Part shown: in pieces, positions 19,681 through 29,651 of the stretch
How positions within the stretch are numbered: the stretch's first letter is position 1
How the letters are laid out: every line of letters starts with the position of its first letter
Assembly (NCBI GenBank): GCA_945875915.1
Contig: CAMCMT010000010.1
Coordinates: forward strand, 1 to 64,000
Reading direction: 5' to 3'
Length of the DNA: 64,000 nucleotides
Source of the DNA: Synechococcus sp. UW140
GTDB lineage: Bacteria; Cyanobacteriota; Cyanobacteriia; PCC-6307; Cyanobiaceae
Program-made: the position numbers and the translations under genes
Notes under the pieces: generated by a model
Databases searched by the model: none
The model's input: only the letters and a program-made list of their open reading frames with translations
What the model was told of the DNA's origin: nothing

Positions 19681-21010
19681 CCTGCCTGGGATCGGCTGTT
19701 GCTGCAATCGCCCGTCCAGCCAGCCAGCCGGAGGTCCAGCAATGTTGGAAGTTGAAGCCGCCCGTCACCCCATCCACATCCAGCAGTTCTCCGACCAGAT
19801 ACAAACCGGCTTGCTTGCGACTGGCCATCGTGGCCAGGTTCAACTCCTTCAGGGGTACCCCACCGGCGGTGACAAATTCCTCGCCGAAGGGGCCGCGGCC
19901 GCTGACCTGATAACGGCTGGCGCGTAGGGCCTCGATCAGGCGCTGTTGTTGCGTCCGACTCAGATCAGCCCAGCGCTGCTGGGGATCGACGGCCTGCTGC
20001 TCCAGCAGCACCGTCCAAAGACGCCGGGCCAACTCCGGCCAGGGTCGCCAGGCCCCGAGCTGTTTGCGGGCCTGGTCGCTGCGCAGGCTGGCAAACAGGG
20101 CTTCGAGATCCGCCAGAGAGCGGCCGCCGCTCCAATCCACGCCCAGCTCGCAGCGGTAGGCCACCGCCTTGAGACTGCGGGCCGCAAAGGCCGTAAGCCG
20201 TAACACCGCCGGGCCACTCAGGCCCCGGTGGGTGAACAGCACCGGACCTGACTGGCGAAACCGGCCCTCCGCCAACTCCAGGCTCAACCCCACCGGATCC
20301 ATCACCAGGCCCGCAAGGTCGCCCATCCCAGCCCCGGCCAGGGCCAGGGTGAACAGGGAGGGCACCGGCGGCACCAGCCCATGGCCCAGGTCCGCCGCCA
20401 AGCGCCGGCCACTGGGGTGGCTGCCGGTTGCCAGCACCAACTGGCGGGTCTCCAGCCGTTCCAACAGCCCTCCGCCAGCCCGCAGGGCCAGCCGAAAGCC
20501 CCCCGCCGGCAGGGGCTCGGCAGCCTGGAGAGCCACCGCCGTGCGCAGGGTTACCCCCGCGGCCAGGGCGGCGTTGCGCAAGCTGGCCGCCACCGAACTG
20601 GCCCGGTTGCTGGTGGGAAACAGGCGGCCATCGTCCTCTTGCACCAGGGAGAGGCCCCGCTCGGCAAACCAGGCCACCGTGTCGCCGGTAGCAAAGCGGC
20701 TGAAGGGCCCAAGCAGGGCCTTTCCCCCCCGGGGGTAATGGCCCACCAGGCTGCGGGGGTCCCAGTCGGCATGGGTGACATTGCAGCGGCCACCGCCACT
20801 GATCAACACCTTGCCCAAGGGCGTGGGGGTGGATTCGAGCAGCACCACCTGCCGCACACCTGCCTCCGCAGCCGTGATCGCCGCCATGAAACCGGCCGGT
20901 CCGCCGCCGGCCACCACCAGGTCCCAGGTCCGTAGGCCGGAAGACTCCGCTCCAGGCTCGGACGCGACGTCGGACTGGGTGTCGAACTGGGGCAAGGCAG
21001 GGGGCAGCAT
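19673..21010 (-). CDS. HI0933-like FAD-dependent oxidoreductase (BaiN/RdsA family)
   Basis: A 445-residue flavoprotein. The FAD motif is VVAGGGPAGFMAAITAAEAG near residue 30, then GKVLISGGGRCNVTH, typical of the HI0933/YhiN family, TGSHPSGRR, and a C-terminal VTAGGVPLKELNLATMASR...GGFNFQHCWTSGWLAG. The last two are the family's dinucleotide-binding end. The biological substrate in cyanobacteria is not known. ATG at 21010 (MLPPALPQ) is chosen. The dus gene starts only 6 bp away on the other strand. Confidence 0.9.
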   Translation of the reverse strand: MLPPALPQFDTQSDVASEPGAESSGLRTWDLVVAGGGPAGFMAAITAAEAGVRQVVLLESTPTPLGKVLISGGGRCNVTHADWDPRSLVGHYPRGGKALLGPFSRFATGDTVAWFAERGLSLVQEDDGRLFPTSNRASSVAASLRNAALAAGVTLRTAVALQAAEPLPAGGFRLALRAGGGLLERLETRQLVLATGSHPSGRRLAADLGHGLVPPVPSLFTLALAGAGMGDLAGLVMDPVGLSLELAEGRFRQSGPVLFTHRGLSGPAVLRLTAFAARSLKAVAYRCELGVDWSGGRSLADLEALFASLRSDQARKQLGAWRPWPELARRLWTVLLEQQAVDPQQRWADLSRTQQQRLIEALRASRYQVSGRGPFGEEFVTAGGVPLKELNLATMASRKQAGLYLVGELLDVDGVTGGFNFQHCWTSGWLAGRAIAATADPRQAS

Positions 21011-21016
21011 GGGGAG

Positions 21017-22066
21017 ATGGCAAATGGGCCCAACCAGCACGACCCCACGGAAGTTCCGTCCACCGCGGTGCCGTCCTACCGCTTCAGTGTGGCGCCGATG
21101 CTGGACTACACCGATCGGCACTTCCGAGTGCTGATGCGTCAGGTCACGCGCCGCAGCCTGCTCTACAGCGAAATGGTGGTGGCCCAGGCCATCCACCACT
21201 GCGACAAGCCAGGCCAGCAGGACCGCCTCGAACGCCTGCTCGGCTTCGATCCCATCGAAAAACCCCTGGCCCTGCAGTTGGGTGGCGACGATCCGGGGCT
21301 ACTGGCAGCCGCGGCCCGCCTAGCGGCGGCCTGGGGCTACGACGAGGTCAACTTCAACGTGGGTTGTCCCAGCGAAAAGGTGCAAAAGGGCCGCTTTGGG
21401 GCCTGCCTGATGGCGGAACCGGCCCGGGTGGCCGACTGCATTGCCGCCATGGCCGCCGCCTCAGGCCTGCCGGTGAGCGTGAAACATCGGATCGGCATCG
21501 ATGACCGCGATTCCTACGCCGAACTCCTCCACTTCGTAGACACCGTGGCTGCCGCCGGGGCCTGCCGCTTCAGCGTGCACGCCCGCAAGGCCTGGCTCGA
21601 GGGTCTCGACCCCAAACAAAACCGCAGCGTGCCACCCCTGCGGTACGAGCTGGTGCACCAGCTCAAACAGGAGCGGCCCCAGCTGCAGGTCGAACTCAAC
21701 GGCGGCCTGGGGGATTTGGCCGCCTGCCAGCTCCAGCTGGAGCTGGTGGATGCGGTGATGGTGGGCCGGGCCGCCTACAGCCATCCGCTGCGCTGGGCCC
21801 CAGTCGACCGGGACCTCTTTGGCGACGGGGCTTCACCCCTAGCCCATGCTTCGAGCGTGGTGCGGGGCCTGGTGCCCTATGCCCAGCGCTGGTGCGAGGC
21901 AGGCGGGCGCCTCTGGCCGATCGCCCGGCACCTGGTGCAGGTGGTGGAAGGGGTGAGCGGGGCCCGCCACTGGCGGCGGCGCCTTGGCGAGGCCGCTGGC
22001 GCCCGCGGCGCCGGAGCAATCGTGCTGGAAAGAGCAGCCCAGGAGCTAGAGGCCCAGGGCCTATAA
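21017..22066 (+). CDS. tRNA-dihydrouridine synthase (DusA-like)
   Basis: A 349-residue FMN enzyme that reduces uridines in the tRNA D-loop. Signatures are RFSVAPMLDYTDRHFRVLMR, LYSEMVVAQA, ALQLGGDDP, NFNVGCPSEKVQKGRFGACLM (with the catalytic Cys in the loop), VKHRIGID and VELNGGL...VDAVMVGRAAYSHP. These fit the DusA branch. The start at 21017 gives an 18-residue leader before the first conserved motif; a GTG at 21068 is an alternative. Confidence 0.93.
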   Translation: MANGPNQHDPTEVPSTAVPSYRFSVAPMLDYTDRHFRVLMRQVTRRSLLYSEMVVAQAIHHCDKPGQQDRLERLLGFDPIEKPLALQLGGDDPGLLAAAARLAAAWGYDEVNFNVGCPSEKVQKGRFGACLMAEPARVADCIAAMAAASGLPVSVKHRIGIDDRDSYAELLHFVDTVAAAGACRFSVHARKAWLEGLDPKQNRSVPPLRYELVHQLKQERPQLQVELNGGLGDLAACQLQLELVDAVMVGRAAYSHPLRWAPVDRDLFGDGASPLAHASSVVRGLVPYAQRWCEAGGRLWPIARHLVQVVEGVSGARHWRRRLGEAAGARGAGAIVLERAAQELEAQGL

Positions 22067-22086
22067 GCCAGGGCCAAGCCAGGACA

Positions 22087-22626
22087 TCAGACCTCGGCGC
22101 CGCCGTAGTCGTCGTTGCCGCCATGGGGGTCTGCCTGGGAGCTGCGCCGGCGCCGGCTGCGACCCTCACCAAAACTGTCACCGCCGCCGTAGCTGCGATC
22201 TTCCCAACCGTTGGCACCGGAGGACCGTTCGGACTCGGCACCACCGCCGCCGTAGCCACCAGCCGGGGCGCCACCGCCGTAGCCGCCACCACCTGCGGAA
22301 GCACCGCCGCCATAACCGCCAGCTCCGTAACCGCCACCGCCATAACCACCGCCCCCGCCTGGGGCGCGGCGCGGCGTGGCAGCTCCCTTGGGTTCGGCCT
22401 TGTTGATCCGCAGGGGGCGACCCATCAGCTCGGTGCCCTGGAGGGCCTCGATCGCCCGGCCTTCACTCTCGACATCGGCCATCTCGACAAAGGCAAAACC
22501 GCGCTTACGGCCCGTTTCCCGTTCGAGGGGCAGGGAACAGTTCGACACCTCTCCAAAAGGGGCAAACAATTCAGCGATGTCTTCCTGTTCCGCGCGGAAG
22601 GGAAGGTTGCCAACAAAAATACTCAC
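22087..22626 (-). CDS. Glycine-rich RRM RNA-binding protein
   Basis: A 179-residue protein with one RRM. RNP2 is IFVGNLPF at the N-terminus and RNP1 is KRGFAFVEM near residue 40. A tail of repeated GGYGGG units (about 85-135) and a basic RSRRRRSS end follow. This is the cyanobacterial Rbp type, which binds RNA through the RRM and is often cold-regulated. GTG at 22626 gives the family start VSIFVGNLPF; residues upstream are not family-like. It is the last gene of the leftward argH block. Confidence 0.9.
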   Translation of the reverse strand: MSIFVGNLPFRAEQEDIAELFAPFGEVSNCSLPLERETGRKRGFAFVEMADVESEGRAIEALQGTELMGRPLRINKAEPKGAATPRRAPGGGGGYGGGGYGAGGYGGGASAGGGGYGGGAPAGGYGGGGAESERSSGANGWEDRSYGGGDSFGEGRSRRRRSSQADPHGGNDDYGGAEV

Positions 22627-22688
22627 AGGCCTAGGGGGCCAAAAGGCAGAGATCCAACCGGCCAAATCTAAACCCGGCGATGCAATCC

Positions 22689-22710
22689 GATTGGGCCCTA
22701 GGGCCCAATC
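22689..22710. repeat. 22-bp perfect palindrome between argH and the RRM gene
   Basis: The half-site GATTGGGCCCT is followed directly by its exact reverse complement. It lies 66 bp beyond the argH stop and 62 bp before the RRM gene start. It could form a strong RNA hairpin in the leftward transcript, but no T-run follows, so a plain intrinsic terminator is not supported. Confidence 0.9.
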
Positions 22711-22775
22711 TGCCCAGCCGGCCTCCAGGACTGGCCTCCGCTCCTGGCCCGAAGCGAACCAGGGTCCAGCCCTGC

Positions 22776-24233
22776 TCAGCCGTAGAGGCGGCTGCGGGTG
22801 CGGGCCAGCTGGAGCTTCACCTGATCAAAGCCGGTGCCGCCCTCACTGCGGCGGGCCGCCACCACCTGGCGGGGGGCGATGGCCGCATAGATAGCCTGGT
22901 CAAAAGCGGGATGGAGCTGCTGCCAGCGCTCCAGGGGCAAGTCCCGCAACAGGAGGCCCTCCTTGAGGCAGGTTTTCACCAGACCGCCCACCAGCTGATA
23001 GGCCTCGCGGAAGGGCACCCCCTTCGTCACCAGATAGTCGGCCACATCGGTGGCATTGGAGAAATCGGATCCCACCGCAGCCTCCAGCCGCTCAGGCCGG
23101 AAGCTGATGCCCTCCTCCAGCAGGATGGCCATGGCCTCGAGACAATCCAGGCTGGTGCGCACCGTGTCGAACAGGGCTTCCTTGTCTTCCTGGAAATCCT
23201 TGTTGTAGGCCAGGGGCAGGCCCTTAATCATCACCAGCAGCCCCTGCAGGTGGCCGAAAACCCGGCCACACTTGCCGCGCACCAGCTCGGGCACATCGGG
23301 GTTCTTTTTCTGGGGCATCAGGCTGCTGCCGGTGGCGCAGCGATCAGTGAGGCGGATAAAGCCAAACTCCTCACTCGCCCAGAGGATTACCTCCTCGGCC
23401 AGGCGGCTGAGGTGCACCATGATCAAGCTGGCGGCGGCGCAAAATTCCACCGCGAAATCCCGATCACTAACGGCATCCAGGCTGTTGGCGTAAACCGTCT
23501 CAAAGCCCAGGGCCGCCGCGGTCTGGCGACGATCGATCGGCACCGGTGTACCGGCCAGGGCCGCCGCGCCCAAGGGGCAGGTATTGAGCCGATGGCGCAG
23601 GTCCCGCAGGCGACCCCGGTCCCGTTCAGCCATCTCCACATAGGCGAGCAGGTGGTGGGCCAGGCAGACCGGCTGGGCCCGTTGCAAGTGGGTGTAGCCG
23701 GGGATCAGGGTGTCGGCCTGGGCCTCGGCCTGGGCCAGCAGGGCCCGCTCAAAGCGCAGCAGGGAGCCATCGATCAGGTCGACCTTTTGGCGTAACCAGA
23801 GGCGCAGGTCCGTGCCCACCTGGTCGTTGCGGCTGCGGCCCGTGTGCAAGGTCTTGCCGACGGGTCCAAGCAGCTCAATCAGGCGCCGTTCCACCGCAAA
23901 GTGCACGTCCTCGGCCTCCAGGCCGGGGCGAAAGTCGCCGGCCGCAGCCTCCTGGCGCACCTGCTCCAACCCAGCCACCAGCTGATGGGCTTCGGCAACA
24001 GTGATCACTCCACAGCTGCCCAGCATGGTGGCGTGGGCGATCGAGCCGTCGAGATCCTGCTGCAGCAGCTCGATGTCGAAGCCGATCGAGGCATTGAAGC
24101 GCTCGATCGCCGGGTGGAGCCCCTCCTCAAAGCGGTCGCTCCAGCCCGCCGCCCCACCGCCGGTGACCCCACCAGGGAGACCCAGGCCACCGGATTCGGA
24201 GCCAGGAACGATCTCGGGATTAGGGGCTGCCAT
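22776..24233 (-). CDS. argH: Argininosuccinate lyase
   Basis: A 485-residue enzyme that cleaves argininosuccinate to arginine and fumarate. The family signature [20 protein letters not shown] (flexible catalytic loop with Ser) is intact near residue 285. Also present are [39 protein letters not shown] and the catalytic His region. The N-terminus has about 35 extra Gly/Pro residues before [11 protein letters not shown] at 24233 is chosen. It starts 22 bp after the phosphatase gene stop. Confidence 0.96.
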   Translation of the reverse strand: MAAPNPEIVPGSESGGLGLPGGVTGGGAAGWSDRFEEGLHPAIERFNASIGFDIELLQQDLDGSIAHATMLGSCGVITVAEAHQLVAGLEQVRQEAAAGDFRPGLEAEDVHFAVERRLIELLGPVGKTLHTGRSRNDQVGTDLRLWLRQKVDLIDGSLLRFERALLAQAEAQADTLIPGYTHLQRAQPVCLAHHLLAYVEMAERDRGRLRDLRHRLNTCPLGAAALAGTPVPIDRRQTAAALGFETVYANSLDAVSDRDFAVEFCAAASLIMVHLSRLAEEVILWASEEFGFIRLTDRCATGSSLMPQKKNPDVPELVRGKCGRVFGHLQGLLVMIKGLPLAYNKDFQEDKEALFDTVRTSLDCLEAMAILLEEGISFRPERLEAAVGSDFSNATDVADYLVTKGVPFREAYQLVGGLVKTCLKEGLLLRDLPLERWQQLHPAFDQAIYAAIAPRQVVAARRSEGGTGFDQVKLQLARTRSRLYG

Positions 24234-24255
24234 CGGGCCTGGGTGCCGCAACTGC

Positions 24256-25692
24256 TCAGCTTGGCAGGCTGGCCAGCGCAGCCTGCTCCTTCACCTTGAG
24301 CACCACCAGCGACGCGTCATCCTCCAGGGAGCGATCACTGCCAACGAAGCGATCGAGGCGGGCAAAGAGCTGGTCCAAGATCGCCTGGGCCCCCAAGCCG
24401 GCGCGACAGGCCTCCTGTAGGCAGGTCAGCAGCCGCTGCTCTTCGAAGCGTTCGCCGCTGATGCCGGCAGCTTCGGTGACCCCATCGGTGTAGCAGAGCA
24501 GCACATCGCCAGGCTCCAGCACGGTTTGCTCACAGCCGTAATCGGCCTCCTTCTCTAAGCCAATCAACAGACCGGGGGCATCGAGCCGCTCCACCTGCTG
24601 GCCCTGGCGCCGCCAGACCAGGGGAGGATTATGGGCCGCATTGGCGTACCGCAGCAGGCGGCTGGCCGGATCAAAGTCGGAATAGAAGAGGGTGACGAAG
24701 CGGTGGGAGTGGGCCAGATCCTCCTGGGCCAGTTGGTTGAGGTCGTGGAGGATGCGATCGGGGGGCAGCCCCGTGAGCACCTCTGCCCGCAACATGCCCC
24801 GCAGCAGGCTCATCAGCAGGCTGGCGGGCACCCCCTTGCCCATCACATCGCCCATCACCAGGGCCCAGCGCCCCTGCTCACGGCTGCGGCCCTGGAGCTG
24901 GGGCCGGGTGGAGATGAAGTCGTAGTAGTCGCCCCCCACCAGGTAGGCGGGCCGGCAGCGGGCCGCCAATTCCACCCCCTCGATCACCGGGCAGTGGTCC
25001 GGCAGCAGCTGGGCCTGGATCTCGGCGCCGGTGCTGAGCTGGCGATCGAGGCGTTCATGGCGGCGCCGTTCCTGCAACAAGGCGTCGTTTTCCAGCGCCA
25101 CTCCGGTGAGGTCGGCCACCAGCTGGCCATGGCGGCGGTGCCCATCGCTCCACCCCGAGCCCCCGGCTGGGCCGAACACGTAGAGGCGTCCCCGTTGGCG
25201 ACTGCGGGCCACCACCGAGGTGCCGACCACAGCCCCCTCCCCCCAATGCTGGGCCACCACCTGATCCAGGTGGGCCACCAGGCCGGCCTCCCCCGCCGAT
25301 GCCAACAGGCTGGCGTCGTTTAAGCCGGCCAGCTGGCGGAGCACGTCCCGACTGCGCCCGGGTGGGGTGCCCTGGAAGTGGTCACGCCACAGCTGACCAT
25401 TGGCATGGAAAGGCAGCAGCAGAGCCCCCTCGGCCTCCATCAAGCGAGCGGCCACCAGGGGCACTAGCTCCAGGAAGCGGTTGAGGTTGGTGAAACTGCG
25501 CAGGGCAAAGGCCAAGGAGGCCAGCAGCTCCTGGTTGCGGCGTTGCTCCCGGCTGAGGCTGTCGAATAGCTGGCGCAGGGAGGCCGTTGCCGAAGCTGTT
25601 GGGGGCAGGGACTGGGGCGGGGGTTGAATCCGCGGCGGCTTGCTGCCCAAGGGGGGGCCGCAATAGGACCCGCAAGGTAGCAGTGGTGCCAA
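24256..25692 (-). CDS. GAF-like sensor with PP2C/SpoIIE-type phosphatase domain (RsbU-like)
   Basis: A 478-residue signalling phosphatase. A short coiled segment ([16 protein letters not shown]) leads into a GAF-like sensory region (about 50-210). The catalytic domain has [37 protein letters not shown] and the C-terminal [10 protein letters not shown], which supply the metal-binding acidic residues of SpoIIE/RsbU Ser/Thr phosphatases. Its target, possibly an anti-sigma-antagonist-like protein, is not in the window. The start is a TTG at 25692 and could lie further in. Confidence 0.9.
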   Translation of the reverse strand: MAPLLPCGSYCGPPLGSKPPRIQPPPQSLPPTASATASLRQLFDSLSREQRRNQELLASLAFALRSFTNLNRFLELVPLVAARLMEAEGALLLPFHANGQLWRDHFQGTPPGRSRDVLRQLAGLNDASLLASAGEAGLVAHLDQVVAQHWGEGAVVGTSVVARSRQRGRLYVFGPAGGSGWSDGHRRHGQLVADLTGVALENDALLQERRRHERLDRQLSTGAEIQAQLLPDHCPVIEGVELAARCRPAYLVGGDYYDFISTRPQLQGRSREQGRWALVMGDVMGKGVPASLLMSLLRGMLRAEVLTGLPPDRILHDLNQLAQEDLAHSHRFVTLFYSDFDPASRLLRYANAAHNPPLVWRRQGQQVERLDAPGLLIGLEKEADYGCEQTVLEPGDVLLCYTDGVTEAAGISGERFEEQRLLTCLQEACRAGLGAQAILDQLFARLDRFVGSDRSLEDDASLVVLKVKEQAALASLPS

Positions 25693-25803
25693 ATTTGTCC
25701 CGGCCGTGGGAGTGTTTCGGCCCGATCAGCCCCCCGCCAACCAGGCCAATCAGCAACGAGGCTGATCACCAACATGGCGGGCAAGCCAGCGGGCGATCAA
25801 CGA

Positions 25804-27480
25804 CTAGCCGTCCAGCAGGGCCTCGATGAATTCGAAGCTGTTGAACGGGCGCAGATCACGGATGCCCTCACCCGCGCCGATGAACCGGATCGGCAGCCCC
25901 GCTTCCGACGCCACCGCGAGAGCCACCCCGCCGCGGGCGCTGCCATCGAGCTTGGTGAGCACCACACCGGTAAGGCCGGCCGCCTTGGCAAAGGCCATGG
26001 CCTGGCGCAGGCCGTTCTGACCCTGGCTGGCATCGAGCACCAACAGCGATTCCACGGCCGCCTCGGGGGCCAGGCGATCGACAATGCGACGCACCTTGGC
26101 CAGTTCTTCCATCAAGTTGTGCTTGGTTTGCAGGCGGCCGGCCGTGTCCACCAGCACGAGGTCGAGACCCTTGGATTGGGCGGCGCCGATCGCATCGAAC
26201 ACCACCGCCGCCGGATCGGCATTGGCCGAGGGATTGGACACGACCGTGACCCCACTGCGGTCGCCCCAGACCCGCACCTGCTCAACGGCCGCGGCCCGGA
26301 AGGTGTCGGCAGCGGCGATCAGGCAGCTGTAGCCACTGCGGGTGGCCAGGTTGGCCAGCTTGCCCAAGGTGGTGGTTTTGCCGACCCCATTCACCCCCAC
26401 CAGCAACCAGACGTTGAGCCGGTCGCGCTGGGGGGCGAGCAGGGCACTGCCACTGGCGCGAATTGGCACCTCTAGCAACTCCTTGAGCTGGTCCTTGAGG
26501 AAGCGAATGCCTTCGCTGGGATCCACCACCTCCACATTGAGGCGCTCGCGCAGGGCCCCCAGGGCTTGGTCCGTGGCCTTGACGCCAACATCGGCGCGCA
26601 GCAACAAGGTTTCCAGCTCGTCCAGCGCCTCCGGCGTGAGCGGATCGTCGCCCAGGTTGGTGAGCAGCTGGGTGACGAAATTGCGGCGGGTTTTCTCGAG
26701 GCCGCGGCGCAAGCGGCCGAGCCAATCGATTTCCTCGAGGGACACCTGGTCGAGGCGGCGGCCCTGGGCCGCCAGCACCTCAGCTGACCAGGTGAAATCG
26801 GCATCAAAAGCACCCAGCTGGGGTTCGGCATCACCCCCGGTGGCCAGGGTCTGGGGGGCCGGAGCGGGGGCCCCAACGGGCCCCGAGCCGGCGATGGTGG
26901 CGCCCCAAGCGCCAGGGTCAGAAGAATCGGATGACCCGCCTGGGGGCACCTGGGGGGCCGGTTCCTCGATGGCAAGGGCGAGCAGCTGCCGCTGGCGTTC
27001 GGCCCGCTGGGCCGCGGCCTGCTCCAGCAAAGACAACCCCTGCCCCGGACTGGCGGCAGGCTGCCCTATCGAGACCTCTGCTGCCTGGGCGGGCTCGGAA
27101 GGCTGGAAGTCCTGGGCCGGCTCCTCCTGGGGGGCCGGTTCAGGCGAACGGTCCTGGGCCGGCTGGCGGTTGGCTTCCTGCTGGGCCTTGAGGCGGGCGT
27201 AGGCCTGGCGGGCCCATTCCAGTGCTTCGCTATCAATTCCGGCCATCGGCGCCGGACTGGCTGGAACCGCTGGCGAGGCCTGGATCGCACCAGCATCAGC
27301 ACCAGAGGGGGGCTCCGGGGCTGAGGGGGGAACGGGTTGGGAGGGCCCAGGGGTTTCGCTGGGTTCAGGGGATAGGCCGCCAGCCCCTTGGGATGCCGGC
27401 GGCGACCCAGGCTCCTGTTCGGGCTGGTCCCCTGACTGACCCTCGGGGACGGAACTGCGCTGGAACCAGTCGAACACCAT
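25804..27480 (-). CDS. ftsY: Signal recognition particle receptor FtsY
   Basis: A 558-residue SRP receptor GTPase that docks SRP-ribosome complexes at the membrane. A long Pro/Gln/Ala-rich acidic A domain (residues 1-240) precedes the N domain and G domain: GVNGVGKTTTLGKLANLA, DTFRAAAVEQ, VLVDTAGRLQTKHNLM, LTKLDGSARGGVAL and the closing FIGAGEGIRDLRPF. The A domain is longer than in E. coli. nusB ends 6 bp upstream, so the genes are co-transcribed. Confidence 0.96.
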   Translation of the reverse strand: MVFDWFQRSSVPEGQSGDQPEQEPGSPPASQGAGGLSPEPSETPGPSQPVPPSAPEPPSGADAGAIQASPAVPASPAPMAGIDSEALEWARQAYARLKAQQEANRQPAQDRSPEPAPQEEPAQDFQPSEPAQAAEVSIGQPAASPGQGLSLLEQAAAQRAERQRQLLALAIEEPAPQVPPGGSSDSSDPGAWGATIAGSGPVGAPAPAPQTLATGGDAEPQLGAFDADFTWSAEVLAAQGRRLDQVSLEEIDWLGRLRRGLEKTRRNFVTQLLTNLGDDPLTPEALDELETLLLRADVGVKATDQALGALRERLNVEVVDPSEGIRFLKDQLKELLEVPIRASGSALLAPQRDRLNVWLLVGVNGVGKTTTLGKLANLATRSGYSCLIAAADTFRAAAVEQVRVWGDRSGVTVVSNPSANADPAAVVFDAIGAAQSKGLDLVLVDTAGRLQTKHNLMEELAKVRRIVDRLAPEAAVESLLVLDASQGQNGLRQAMAFAKAAGLTGVVLTKLDGSARGGVALAVASEAGLPIRFIGAGEGIRDLRPFNSFEFIEALLDG

Positions 27481-27486
27481 CAGCGA

Positions 27487-28116
27487 TCAGCCGGAAAGAT
27501 TCGTGAGACGCCGCAGCACCCCGTTGATCATGCGACGGCCCTGCTCATCGCTGTAGCGATTGGCGAGTTCCACCGCCTCGTTACAGGCCACCGCCGGCGG
27601 TGTGCCGAAATCCTCCATGTCCGTGGCGGCCAGGCGCAGGATGTCGCGGTCGATGCGGGGAAGCCGGGTGAGCCGCCAGCCCTCCATCACGCCATCAAGG
27701 CGCTGATCGAGCTCCTGGCGGCGACTCACCACGGCGCGGGTGCGTTCCAGGGCGCCCTTGCGCACCTCCTCCTGGTTGGCGAGCAACAGCAACCGCGGCA
27801 ATTCCAGGCTGGCCGAGAGGCGATTGAGGGCCTGTTCAGCATGGGAGAGACCCTGTTGCAGGTGACTGCGCACCTGGGGCAGGCTGTCGCCGCCGGCATC
27901 GACCAGCTCACTGTCGAGCAGCTGTTGCTGGGCCTGCTCCAGGTCGGTGGCGGATTGGTCGAGGGCTTCGCGTACGTGCTGGCTGAGGCTGGCCAAGGCC
28001 TGGAGCAACAGGGCATCCAGGGGCGTTGTGCGGGACAGGTCGCTGGCGGGCTGGCGATCGCTGATCTGGCCAAGCATCAGCAGGGCCAATTCTCTGGCAA
28101 CGGATCGACTCTGCAT
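27487..28116 (-). CDS. nusB: Transcription antitermination protein NusB
   Basis: A 209-residue helical RNA-binding protein of the rRNA antitermination complex. It starts SRSVARELALLMLGQI and ends with the NusB core (LPRIDRDILRLAATDME, PPAVACNEAVELANRYSDEQGRRMINGVLRRL). The middle is longer than in E. coli NusB (about 140 aa), as is usual in cyanobacteria. It sits between the DUF502 gene and ftsY with short gaps on both sides. Confidence 0.94.
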   Translation of the reverse strand: MQSRSVARELALLMLGQISDRQPASDLSRTTPLDALLLQALASLSQHVREALDQSATDLEQAQQQLLDSELVDAGGDSLPQVRSHLQQGLSHAEQALNRLSASLELPRLLLLANQEEVRKGALERTRAVVSRRQELDQRLDGVMEGWRLTRLPRIDRDILRLAATDMEDFGTPPAVACNEAVELANRYSDEQGRRMINGVLRRLTNLSG

Positions 28117-28137
28117 GGGACTGGCACTCAGGACCGA

Positions 28138-28884
28138 TCAGGCCTTATTGGGAGGAACGGGGGAATAGGCGGGAGCCCGTAGCTGGGCCAGCAGGCTGGA
28201 AAAACTGCGGCTGGCAGGGGTTTCCCGTTCGTCGGGGCTGACGATGCCAGCCGAGATGATCGTGCGGAAGGCATCCTCTACCGAGAGATCCAGGTCGCGC
28301 ACCGAGGTTTCCGGCACCACCGCGTACCAGCCCGTGGTGGGGTTGGGGGCGGTGGGGATGAAGACGCTGAGCATGGGCTGGTCAAAACCAGCCTGCACCG
28401 CGGACCCCAGCACCCCTGTCACGAATCCCAGGGCATAAAGACCCTGGCGGGGATACTCAACCAACACCACCCGACGAAAGCGGGAGGAGTTATCACGCAA
28501 AAAGGTTTCCAGCAGTTGCTTGAGGGTCTTGTAAACCGATCCCGCCAGGGGGATGCGCTGCAGGGTGCCTTCACCAAATTCGAGCAACCAGCGGCCAACG
28601 ATGTTGCGGGCCATCAGGCCAATGAGCAGGATCGCCAGCAGGGGCACCAACAACCCCACCCCCAGGTTGATCAGCTCCTGGAGGAGCGGATTGAGGGTGT
28701 TGAACGGATTGACCTGCTTGGGAATGGAGGTGAGGAAAGCCAGCACAAACCGGCTGACCGTGGCGGCAAGCCAGATGGTGGTGGCCAGGGGGATCACCAC
28801 CAGCAAGCCGGCGATCAGGTCGTTCTTGACGTCCTGCTGAAGGCGGTCGCCAAGCGGCTGATCAGATCTGGGACTGGATTGCAC
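28138..28884 (-). CDS. DUF502 family membrane protein
   Basis: A 248-residue protein with two hydrophobic segments, DLIAGLLVVIPLATTIWLAA near residue 20 and LGVGLLVPLLAILLIGLMA near residue 70. A conserved soluble part follows (FRRVVLVEYPRQGLYALGFVTG, VFIPTAPNPTTGWYAVVPE), matching DUF502. The biochemical role is unknown; plant relatives (LCV/COV1) are membrane proteins. TTG-GTG codons occur together at 28887/28884; I use the GTG. It is upstream of nusB in the same operon. Confidence 0.9.
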   Translation of the reverse strand: MQSSPRSDQPLGDRLQQDVKNDLIAGLLVVIPLATTIWLAATVSRFVLAFLTSIPKQVNPFNTLNPLLQELINLGVGLLVPLLAILLIGLMARNIVGRWLLEFGEGTLQRIPLAGSVYKTLKQLLETFLRDNSSRFRRVVLVEYPRQGLYALGFVTGVLGSAVQAGFDQPMLSVFIPTAPNPTTGWYAVVPETSVRDLDLSVEDAFRTIISAGIVSPDERETPASRSFSSLLAQLRAPAYSPVPPNKA

Positions 28885-28969
28885 CAACTAACCCCCCGGT
28901 GATCCGGTCTGCACATCGCTTTATGCAACTTAGCCAGCCGGCTGGCCAGGCCCGCCCGAGAGACCCGGT

Positions 28970-29620
28970 TCAGAGAACCGAAGCCAGGGCCAAGAGGGTG
29001 AAAGCAATCGCCATCACCAGGGCCGTGCCCGTGCCGGCAATCGAACGCTGGTTGGCGGCCAGATCACGGACCTTCTGGGCCTCCTTGATTTGGCCTTCGG
29101 CTTGCTGCAGCTGGCCATTGATAAAGCGGGTCGCCGCTTCCTGCTTCTGGGCTTCTGGAGCATCAGGCGGAATCTGGCCAGCGCGTTCGCCCTGGAGCAC
29201 CACCTGCTCGAGCACCTGGGGGTTCTGCATTTGGGTGCGGGCCATGGCGACCTGACCCTTCTTGGCGGTGAGGGCCTGGTCGGCCTGCTCGGTGAGGGTG
29301 CGATCACCACTGATCGACACCGGAATCGCCACGATCATCGAGATCGCCAGCAGGCCGCTGATCCCACAAACCACCCAGCGCAGGGGCGTGAACCGATCCT
29401 TGGGCGAATCGAGGCGGGAGCCAAAGAGCGCCAACAGCAGGCCGACCAGCGCCATGGGCGACTGGTTGACCAGGCGCTCCACCAGCATTTGTTTGAAGCT
29501 CTCCTCGCCCCAACCATTCACGGCCAGAAGGGCTAGGAGCTGGAGGCCCAGTAACAGCACCAGGGTCAGGCCCAGCCAGCGCAGTAGGACGCTGAAACGA
29601 CCTAGGGAAGCAAAACTCAC
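28970..29620 (-). CDS. HpsJ-family membrane protein
   Basis: A 216-residue protein with four hydrophobic helices. The first is WLGLTLVLLLGLQLLALLA near the N-terminus. A coiled, Gln/Ala-rich helical region (about 120-185) lies before the last helix (ALVMAIAFTLLAL). The pattern GEESFKQMLVERLVNQSPMALVGLLL matches the HpsJ family associated with polysaccharide secretion in filamentous cyanobacteria; its role in unicells is unclear. GTG 29620 (VSFASLGRF) is chosen. It is divergent from queG with about 31 bp between starts. Confidence 0.8.
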   Translation of the reverse strand: MSFASLGRFSVLLRWLGLTLVLLLGLQLLALLAVNGWGEESFKQMLVERLVNQSPMALVGLLLALFGSRLDSPKDRFTPLRWVVCGISGLLAISMIVAIPVSISGDRTLTEQADQALTAKKGQVAMARTQMQNPQVLEQVVLQGERAGQIPPDAPEAQKQEAATRFINGQLQQAEGQIKEAQKVRDLAANQRSIAGTGTALVMAIAFTLLALASVL

Positions 29621-29651
29621 AGCAAGATGGCGGAATCGGGTGACTTTAGGG

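Noticed and set aside
22680-23795. 371-codon plus-strand frame opposite argH
   Set aside because: Antisense to argH; His/Gln/Gly-rich with no recognisable domain.
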